DNA of 64,000 bases from Paratinospora sagittata (lineage: Eukaryota; Streptophyta; Magnoliopsida; Ranunculales; Menispermaceae), in assembly GCA_035771175.1 (NCBI GenBank), contig CM069608.1, forward strand, positions 11,662,019 through 11,726,018, read 5' to 3'. The notes under the pieces were generated by a model. The model saw only the letters and a program-made list of their open reading frames with translations, was not told where the DNA came from and did no database searches. Shown here piece by piece: positions 37,183 through 48,353 of this stretch (positions are counted from its first letter, which is position 1; the number at the start of each line of letters is the position of its first letter). Made by a program: the position numbers and the translations under genes.

Positions 37183-40100
37183 TCAAATTCATTTCTCATC
37201 ATTTTAGGGCAGATAATTCTTTGAAAACCAATACACAAGTGTTCCTTTAAACAGTGGGAGAATCTAGTTGAAAGTTGCAATTTTGAAGGGTATTATAAAG
37301 GATAACACAGGATTGAGAATGAATGAATACGTCTAAGCTTCTAAGCGAACTTAGTACTCAAAGCATGAGGATTGATGATAACAAACACCTAGCACGATAC
37401 AGATTAAAACAGCAACATCCATGAGGCAGAACTAAATAATGACGCTAATTTTTTGATGTAATGTCGACACATCTCCTCTCTCCACATCCCTCTCTTACTC
37501 TAGTTTCTTTTCTCAACGAGAGATCTCTCCATTCTCTCTCTACTTTCTCTTAATCTCTCCTTACATAAAAAATTAGGAAGCGTTAAATATGCACAGTCTA
37601 GAATAAAAACTTAGTACGGTGCAAGCAGCTACCATAATAGTAAAACAAGGTTCCTGAAGACCATGAAAAACTTTTATCTAATGGGAAAATCTCTATATGG
37701 AAATCAAGCCTGTACTGGCTGGCTGTTCCTCACTAAGGCGAGGGAAGCATCCACAACTCGAGCGTGGGGAACTATAAGGCTCGAAAGACCTCTCTAACTA
37801 CGTCGGGTGTTGCGAGCTATTAAAATTTAAACATATAATGATTATAAACATAGTTCTTCAATTATTATTTTATATTTTAATTTTATCAAATTCATAACTT
37901 AATTTTAATATTTTATAAATTATTTTAAAAATATCCATTCAATTTTTTAAAATACTCATGCATTTTTTAGAAAATAGTAATGTAAATCTTCTAAAAATGA
38001 ATTGACATATTATCTATACTATTATAATTAATATTTTTTGAACTTTTCACCGCATGGCCATTTTTGCATTTCTTACACATTTGCCCTTTCTTTTGTTTTA
38101 TGCAAGAAATTTGATATTAAATTAATGAGGGTGATTTAGTCATCTAACATCTTTTCTAGAAATTTATATCTATATCATTATAATAGAAATACTTAAGAAT
38201 TTCCATGGTGAAGCCTTTTTTTATTATTTCCCATATGGAAAATATTATTTGAAATCTCGTGATTCACAGAAAATCTACAAAGATAAGGAAATGATTTATT
38301 ATAATTTGTACAAGAAGAGGAAATAATTTAAATATTATCCACTGATAGATCCCATGATTAAGTATTCATAATAAAAGGAAACTATTCAAAAATTCAAATA
38401 ATATTTTTCATTCAGAATTATTTTTTTATTATACAACGAACAAGCACGTACATTGCATGTGATATGATCTTTTTTTTTTATTAAAGATATATATATATAT
38501 ATATATATATATATTGATAACTAAGTGGTGGTATCCAGGCTTTGCCTGACTAATCCACCACTTAGGCCCCTGTTTGCTCGAGCGGGAGACGCCCCCAGTG
38601 GCCAACGCAAGGTGGGGAGTCGAACTCATGATCTCGTTTCATGTGATGAGAGCTCCGAGCCACTCAGCCAACCAAGCGTTGGTTAAATACAAAAATGAAT
38701 TAAGGATAAAAATGAATTAATTCACATGCAATGCACGTGCGCATCTACTAGTCTTTTTATAAATTATATTTGTAGTTTTGTACAAATTGCCCAGAATTGC
38801 GTGGGTTTAAAAAATTGCATTAATACTTATTGTGAATTGATGATTTCAGCAGCATAGTACCATCCAAGTAATTGTCATGAATACTTGAAATATTTTAAGA
38901 GGTAAATAATACTGATTGGCAATGGATTTAGTTCCCACATGAATGAAGGCGCTCTAATCTGAAAGATTTTAACTCCATTTCTGTTAAGCTTTATTTACCT
39001 ACCTCTGTATGCAGCTAGTCATATGCCTGGATGTAAGAAAGACCCTATTATAGCCATGTATATTTCATTTCTTAATATGAACCATAGCCTAACTATATTA
39101 AAGCCTAGAATATCCCTAGTAAAACAGGGATAGGGCATGAGACAGTGCATGAGGGATATGAATTTACAGGTAGGAATGGTGCTGAAATTGGTATGCTAGA
39201 TTTGCAGTAGCATTTGATCTTATGATACAAAACCAATTAAAATTGAAAATGGTTTGAACACAAAGAAAGATCATTAGATGTGCCCGTTAGGAAGAACGAT
39301 ATATTAACTATTAATAATAGTAATAGTAAACGAAGAAGACATAAAATAGTATGGACACATATTAATGACGTATATGACTGCTGTTATATACATGAAGAGT
39401 TGCCCCTTGACAGAGCAAAGTGAAAGAAGTGGATTCAAGTACCTAACCTTACATAAGTGCAAGGCTTTGTTGAGTTCAGTTCAATGTATAACTTCAAGCT
39501 ATAAAAACATGTGATACTCTTAAAACTTAAAGATGTTTTGTAAATTTGATTCTAGAGGTAATGAGGTGTTTTAGTCATTATGACCAAAAACATCACTTTA
39601 TTTGTTGGAATGAATCAAAGTAATATAGAACAAACTTTGGATGATAGACAATAGAAACTAGAGGAACTAAGCTACAAAGGCATTTTGGTCCTTTTTCTTA
39701 TAACATTAACAATAATTACAATAGAGGAAGTAGAAGACCTTAAAGAACATGGATAGAGATAATAAAAGAAAACAAGGTAGCTTGATGCACGAAACTCTCA
39801 CCTATGCGGGAACCAAGGTGGGGCCAGGTCACTTTGGATCTATTGTACCATACACGACCATAACCTACATCATAGGAGGATATTTTCATGATTTGCACTA
39901 GTGACCACCACGTCACATGGCAATAAATCTTACCGTTGCCCCAAGGCTCTCCTTCATGGATATAGATAATAAGAAAAGATATAACTATTTATAATATAAC
40001 TATGGACTTGGCCTTAAATAGGATGGAGTAGAAGATTCCATATAGTTGGGAAAAGGCTTGATTGAGTTATAAGACTAACGAAATGAACTTTCCAAAAGTG

Positions 40101-43100
40101 GATAGCATATTGACTCTGGAATGATGAAAAATTTTAGGAATTAAGATTTCAAGATTTTCTAAAATTATCTCACATTTTATTTTAACCTTGATCCTTTAAC
40201 TCTACGTGTTGAGATTTGATAAATCATATCAATAGAAGCAAGTTAATCCTGAAAGTTATGATTCACTTTAAGGCAATTTAAATCAGGCGTTTTCAAGGAG
40301 CCAAGGCGATGTTTAGGCGATTTGCCCTATCTAGACGAGGCGTAGCCTAGGTGAAGCCTAGACGTGGCCTAGGCGATAAGAAAAATATATATTTATAGGT
40401 CCATAGATAATTAATTAATTATTTACAGGTCCCCAGATAGTTCATATACAAAATTATATGTATCTAACTATATTCTATAATAAATGTTAAATTTTCATAA
40501 AATGATAAAAAACACTTCATATTAATTAAAATCATGTCTACAAAACATTAATTCATGCTGTAATACATATTATCCAAAAGGTTCAAAAGTACAAAACTAA
40601 AATATCTATCGCCGGAGGGTCGTCGACGGTTGCTGGAGATTTCAACTGCGTTTTTTGGTCGAAACAAATGGAAAGGATAGGCTTAGGGAGAGAAAGATTC
40701 GAGGGTTTACTATAGAAAGGGGGCGTTTATGTTTTTAAGCTTTGTTTTAAAATTAGAGAGACCCCCATAAACTTTTTAAATATTTGCACAAACCCCCACT
40801 GCCTGCCTCGCACAGAGCCTAGGTGTTTTCTCCCTAAAACACCTAGGCGTTGCCTTGAAAACACTGATTTAAATAGAAAAAAATAGATATGAAAGTTATA
40901 TGTAAGCGATAAAACATTGAAAGGTAAAATTAAAAACGCAATTAATGAACTTGCGAACATATTTGAAAAATGGTAAGAGTAGCCCCAATTAGAGATAAAA
41001 CAAGAGAAAACCAATTAAGGTGGTTTGGATAGACAACAAAAACCTTTGGATGTGTTAGTTAGGAAGAGTAACCTATTGACAATCCACAATAAAAATACAG
41101 GTGGAGGAAAACCTAAAATAATATAAACAAAGATAATTAAAAAAATATAACTACTCGCAAAATAAATGCAAACTTAGCCCTTGACAGAGCAGAGTGGAGA
41201 CAGTGGATTCATGAAAAAGATTGAGCTCATGTAGTTGGAAAAAACCTTTGTTGAGTCGGTGAGCTGGTTATGATGGAAGTAATCATTGTTTCAAAAATCC
41301 ATTGAGGCTTATGCCTTGAGGCCTGCCTCGCCTCGCCTCGAGGCTATTGAAAATTTCCATAAGGCTTAAGCCTCAATGGTACCCTCTCAAGGCTTGTACC
41401 TCATTTACATCAGGCTTGTGCCTTGAGACTTACTCGTCAAGTTTATGTGAGGTGGGGCTTAAGCCTCAATATATATGACCAAAAGCCTAAACCTAACTCG
41501 TTTTTTCTATTTACATTTTTTCCTAAAATATTTATTTAAATTGATACTAGAACAAACAAATTAGTTCTTTTTTTATTTTAAAGTTCTAATATTAATTATT
41601 TAGGAGAAATCAAAGTTTTAAAACTCCAAGCCTAAACTCTAAGCCGTTTTTCTATTTTCACTTTTCAATTTTCCGAAACATTTTAAATAATATTAGTATA
41701 AATATCCTAGTTTTCTTTCTTAAAATTCTAATGTCAATTATTAGGAAAGATCAAAGTTTTGAAACTCGCCTAAACTTCTTGTAGGCTACATAAACATCAC
41801 AAAGCGAGCTTCTAATGCCAAATGTTTCTATAAGTTTATTGTAAGGACCATCATAAAATATAGTTAAAAAAAGTTATAAACTTAAAAAAGTTGCTAGAGA
41901 ATGTGACTAAGAAGTGGTAGAACCTAATTTCATTACATTCTATTTGTTAGGGATCTACTAATCTCTTTCTCTTGACATTTTTTTTTTAAAAGAAACTAAT
42001 AAGTATTGTATGTATGTAGGTAAAAGAGTGAAAAAAAGAAATACACCCCTAGGCAGATACAAAATTGCCCCATCCCCTAATCCAATCACCTACCCCATAG
42101 CCTTTGGATAAACTACTGTTAGGTACCCAAAATGAGGTTAAAAGGTGAGAAGACTCCCACACTTTAGAAGCCGATAGAAACTCATCGTGAAACACCCTAT
42201 TATTCCTCTTTCCTTCCATAATGACCATAGAACTGCCAAGTATACCACCTTCCAATGATCTCTCCATGAAGACTGAACGTTATTCATATAGGGAAAAATG
42301 TTTATGCCATCCTCCACAACTTCAATGTTACTCATAACAAGGAAGTGGAACCGCCATCTACTCCATACCTCGTTAGCGAAAGGACACCGCCAACATATGT
42401 GTTGAACAGATTCGGAGTCCTACCTACAAAGATAACACCACTGTAGGGATAAGCACATATATGGGAAGCTTTTTTGCAATATGTCCCTTGTGTTCCATCT
42501 TCCTATGAGAAGCTACCCATCCCGAGAATTTAACCTTTGATGGCACATGAGCATTCCAAATAGAGTTATAGTTAGGGAAAGGCGGAACATAAGGCTGGTC
42601 AAGAAGGGAAGAGTGGAAGGATTTGGTGGTGAAAAGCCCAGAGGAATCCCAAGGCCACGAGATCCTATCAGGCTCCTCGGATTCTCTTGACATTTAAAAA
42701 CGTAAAAAAATTTGGACTTCTAATGTGTGCTCATTAAGTTTTTAATAGTGTTTGACTATTTATAATAATTAAAGCAATTGATGTATAAAGTTTGTGTCTT
42801 GAATGCTTGACATTGTTGTGTAATAAGGTAAACATACATAGAAATAGCTCAAGTTTGTATATATTTCATATTTCTCTAGTTATTAATGATATTTGAATTT
42901 TTAGAATTAATGAAGATTTTTTATGTATTTTTTTTTATAGAAATGTGAGGCTTACGCCTCATACTGCCTTGAGGCTTAAGCCTCACTTCACAAAGTGAAA
43001 TCGTTTTACTTATGCCTCACAAGTTTTGAATCCTTGAAAATAACACACAAAAATAAACAAAGGGCCAAGGATTGAAATTCTTAATTTGCACTAAAATTCG

Positions 43101-46100
43101 ATCATTTAAGGATGATCTTATGAAGGTGAGAGGGCCAAGGCACCTGGCCGGATGGTATGACTATGTCCTTCCAAAGTTGTTGGGACATTATTAAGGATGA
43201 TCTTATGAAGGTGCTAGTGGAATTTTTTCACGATGGGACCATTAACGGTAGCACTAATGAAACATACATTTGCCTCATTCCCAAAAAGACCGTGTCAAGG
43301 GGGGTTGCTGACTTTAGGCCTATTAGCCTTACAACATGTCTATAAGATTATTGCAAAGGTTTTGGCGAATAGGTTGAAGGGTGAGTTGCAGGATTCAGTT
43401 TCTATAAATCAGATGGCATTCGTTCAGGGTCGTCAAATCGTGGATGTTGTACTTGTCGCTAATGAACTGGTGGAGGACTACAAATCTATGAAGAAGGAAG
43501 GGGTGGTGTTTAAGCTCGACTTTGCTAAAACATACGACATGGTCAATTGGGATTTCCTGGACTATGTGTTGAAAATGAAGGGGTTTGGAACAAGGTGGAG
43601 AAAGTGGATTCAAGGATGTCTACATTCTATATCTTATTCGGTTTTTGTCAATGGGCATCCTCGTGGCAAGATTGTGGGTGAAAAGGGATTAAGGCAGGGT
43701 GATCCTCTTTCTCATTTTCTGTTTACTTTGGTGGTGGATGTGCTAGGAAGAATGTTGGATAGGGCTCAAGAGGTTGGTTTGATCACTGGTTTTAGGGTCG
43801 GGGGTGAGAATGTGGAGGTTACCCATCTTCAGTTTGCAGATGATACGTTGCTTTTTTTGGATGGTCATGATAGTTGCCTAAGTAATGCATCTATGGTTGT
43901 AGAGTGCTTTTGTTGGCTGTCAAGCATGGTTGTTAATATGGCCAAGAGCCAAATGGCAGGTATAAACGTTTGTCAAAGTTGGTTGGGAGAGATGGCCAAC
44001 CTAATTGGATGCTCCACTTGTGTGGATGGTCGATGAAATGCTTGGGAATGCCATTGGGCGGGAATCCTTCTAAGATGGATTTCTGGGACTCGGTTATTTC
44101 TAAGGTAGCCAGAAGACTAGATGGACGGAAAAGGATCTTTCTATCTAAAGGAGGAAGGCTTACTTTGATAAAGTCTGTTCTGGATGCTTTGCCTACCTAC
44201 TATTTGTTAGTTTTTCGGGTTCCAATGAAGGTGGCAGATCGCATTAGGAAAATTGATGAGGGATTTCCAATGGGATAATGATGATAAAGCACATGGATCT
44301 CATCATGTGGCATGGAGCATTGTTCAAAGGAAGCTCGAGCAAGGAAGACTAGGTATTGGACATATAGCACTTCGAAACAAGGCACTGGTTGGGAAATGGT
44401 TATGGTGATTTCCTCGGGAGAGGGATCACTTATGGGGGAAGGTTGTTAGCAGCAGGCATGGACTCTGGGATAACCAAAGGGATGTTGGGATAGCCAATCG
44501 AGCCACTTTTAGAAGCCCATGGAAATTCATTTATTCTGTATACCTTGTTTTCTCTCCTTTGGTTAGGCTTAAACTTGGAAGGGGGGATTTGATCTGTTTC
44601 TAGGAGGATTCATGGTGCGGGGGCGATTCTTTCCAAACACGTTTCCCTAACCTTTATCACTGTTCTTCATTCCACAATAGACCTGTTATGGATTTTGTTA
44701 GAAATCCAGGGGAACCTGTATTGTCTTGGGATTTACATCTGGGGAGGAACATCTCCCCTAGGGACGTGGATGATGTTTTGTCTTTAGTTGGGTTGCTAGA
44801 TGGATGCCATTTGTCTGGGGATAGTGATAGAATCTCTTGGCCTTGGGATTCCTCCGGGATGTTCACTACCAAATCCTTCCAATCATCCATCCTCAATGAG
44901 CCTTTTGTTCATCCTTTCCCTAACCATAACCATATTTGGAAAGCTAAAGTGCCACCAAAGGTTAAATTTTTGGGGTGGGAAGCTTCTCATGGGAGGAAGA
45001 ACACTGGGGACCGATTGCAAAAGCGGTTCCAATATATGTGCTTGTCTCCATATTGGTGTTTCTTGTGTAGACAGGAGGTTGAGTCGATGATACATACATG
45101 TGGGTGATGCCCTTTCGCTAGAGAGGTTTGGAGTAGGTGGCGGCTCCACTTTCCTGTTACGAGTGATGATGTGGTCGACGAGGATGGTATAAATATCTTT
45201 CCCTTTTTGAACAATGTTTGTTCCTCATGGAATGACCACTGGACAGTGGTATGTATGACAGTGTTATGGTCCTTATGGAAGAAGCGGAACAAACGCGTGT
45301 TTCTCGATGAGTTTTCTTCGGTTGCTAAAGTTTGGGAGACTTCTCATCTTTTAGCCTCTTTTTGGGTAGTGAATAGTAATTTATCAAAAGGTATAGGTTG
45401 GGTGATTGGCTTAGGGGTTGAGGCAACTTTGTATCCGAGTAGGGGTTATGCTCGTGTCTTTCTTGGTCTTGTACAGTTAGTTTTTTTTCTTACACTATAT
45501 ATATTTAATACTTCTTAGTTTCTTTAAAAAAAAAAATCAAAATTAATTCGGGGAAGTTCAATTTGACATGGAAACTCATTATAAAGTTTTACATGGTAGA
45601 GAAGTATAAAACAATTCTACTTAAATGTTGTAAATATCTATGTTTCTTATAACCATGTTGAAACATACATAATTATATACTTAAAACTCATTAAATTATG
45701 ATATATATTGGCTTAAAGTAAAATTTATAATCTCTATATTACTTGATGCATATCGTACGAGTAACCAACTATTTTATGACAACACACAACTGTTCCAAAA
45801 TATCCTACTCAAATGTAGCTAATTGTTGTCTTTTAACGAATGTTGTATTAATGTTTCTACACTTCCAAGACATGCACAAAGATATTTCAAATGTAAAAAT
45901 TATTCAAGTACTAATATTTTTGAGCAACTAAAAATATAATTCTAAATCAAAACATCAACTATTTGTTCCAACTATTTTTTCCAATAGTCACGTTCACATA
46001 CCTTCAATATATTTAGGTCCTCTTGCATCATTTCAACATCTAAGTCAGAAAACACCCGAGATGGACCTCCATCCAGTAAAACCCAAACATAGCCATCCTA

Positions 46101-48290
46101 TATAGCAGGAAACATCCAAAGTATACCACTTAAAAGAACACAAGAAAAAAATATAAATAAAAAAAGCTAACATTGGGTACATTAGATCAGGAAGGCGAGT
46201 ACCAATGATGCTCGATAGATGCTCAAAACGACGAGATCTCGAAGAGTATCACTAATAACTGAACATGTGTGATCAAGAACCTACAATATCCCCTCCGCAA
46301 GATTAAAATATATTAAGAAACACTAAAAGGTCAATAGATTCAATCTCAAAGTTGTTCCAATTATTTTCAAAATGTAAAACATGGAGGAAAAAAAGGAATC
46401 TTCTCACTGGCGTACAGTATCTATTTGAGGAAGACTACTTTCCAAGCGAGTACTTTCAAAATTGCCTCGATATAAATGAAACAAATATGATTGTCGCAAA
46501 TCCCAAAACACAATCCTTGCTCCTAAAAAATGAATAATATGCACAAGTTAATGTCAATTCAAGGATCAACATGAAGTAAATTGAAACATCCTTTTAAAAT
46601 TCTGACTGTCAAAATGTAGCAATTAGACCAATTATCACATCAATCCTGTAATCGAGATACTTCAAGTGCAATATGATGTCATAATGAAAAAAGTATACAT
46701 ATACATGCACACACACACACATACACATACATATGCATATGTAGTTGCAAGTTGAACACCACAAAGGAATGAGCCCATTCAAACATTTCTTGACCTACAC
46801 AAAGAGGATTTCATATGAAAAATTGTCCATCTAATACGTCAACCTTACTCCAAGCTCAGGAGTTGGCTCAAAAAATTCTCTCCTAATGTGAATGATGTAG
46901 GACATAGGATCAAGGAATGAAAATTCGGCGAATTTCGTCGAAATTCGCCGAAAAATTTCGAAATCTGAAGGAGCCGATTAATCTGGCGCATGTAAAAAAA
47001 AAAGTACAAAAAATCGACATAAAATCGACAAAAATCGACAAAAATCGACAAAAATCGCCGAAATCGACGAAATGTGTCGATTTTCTTCACGGGATGCACA
47101 GTTCGCGCGTCGTTTTCTTCACGGGATGCACAGTTCGCAGATTCATGTGTCGATTTTCTTCGCCATTATAAAAGAAGAAGAAGAAGAAGAGATTTTGGAA
47201 GAAGGAGTGAAAATAATACCTTCTTGCGCTGGCGGAGGAGAACCAACGACGGTGAGAGGAGAACCAGCGGCAGCGGCGGCAACGGCGGAGGGAGAGAGGA
47301 GAACCAACGGTAGCGGCGGACGAAGAGAGGAGAATCAGCGGCGGCGGAGGGAGGGAGGAGAAGCAGCGGCGGCGGAGGGAGGAGGGAGGAGAACCAGCGG
47401 CGAGAGGGGAAAACCAGCGAGTCAGCGACATTTTTTTAGGTTTGTTAATTTAATTCATCTCGTTGCAAACCTCACGTTAGATGCTTGGGCTCAAACAGGA
47501 AGACTTAATGAAAAGTCAATTAAATTATTGATATGTTTACTGTCTGTTATTATATAGGTAGGTTAATTAAAAGACTGATGCTCCTTTCTAACTTCTCCAA
47601 TATACATTTCATAGGGTCAAGCAACGTTTTTTTCCCTTCTTCCAAAGTTGCCATGTGATGAGAAGCTTAAATCGATCATCTTGTCGGCTAAGCTTCTTTT
47701 TCCAGATCATTTCCTTCATCTTTTTCTATTATTTATTTATTTATTCTTCTTTTGTTAATAAAAAAAGTTGTACCTACTTGAATATTTTTTCTTCCTAGTG
47801 GTCAAGCCCTACTATAACATTATTTATTTATTCTTCTTTTGCTAATAAAAAAAAGTTGTACCTACTTGAATATTTTTTCTTCCTAGTGGTCAAGCCCTAC
47901 TATAACATTATTTATTTATTCTTCTTTTGCTAATAAAAAAAAACATTATTTATTTATTCTTCTTTTGCTAATAAAAAAAAGTTGTACCTACTTGAATATT
48001 TTTTCTTCCTAGTGGTCAAGCCCTACTATAACATTATTTATTTATTCTTCTTTTGCTAATAAAAAAAAGTTGTACCTACTTGAATATTTTTTCTTCCTAG
48101 TGGTCAAGCCCTACTATGACATTATTTATTTATTCTTCTTTTGCTAATAAAAAAAAGTTGTACCTACTTTGAAGAATCGGCCAGCCTGGTTTTTTTTTAA
48201 CATACATCCATGATCCATCCATTAATAGTCTTAATCAAGTAACTCTTAGTCCTTTTCCTTTTGATTGCAGTCCTTTTAAAGTACTTAAAC

Positions 48291-48353
<63 letters not shown>

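Noticed and set aside
38441..38465. Second Helitron 3' end nested in reverse
   Set aside because: GCACGTACATTGCATGTG mirrors the hairpin at 38723, but no CTAG end follows at the required place.
43233..44036. 267-codon frame as a host gene
   Set aside because: It encodes a LINE reverse transcriptase with a FADD active site, is frameshifted upstream and ends in a LINE tail with an A-run.
47072..47557. 161-codon open frame as a possible gene
   Set aside because: It is open because a CGG-rich minisatellite lacks stop codons; both strands are open and the product is low-complexity without any domain.
47731..48170. Regularly spaced repeats resembling a CRISPR array
   Set aside because: The whole 88-bp period is repeated with no unique spacers, it lies inside a plant transposon, and CRISPR does not occur in plant nuclei. 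It is a simple tandem repeat.
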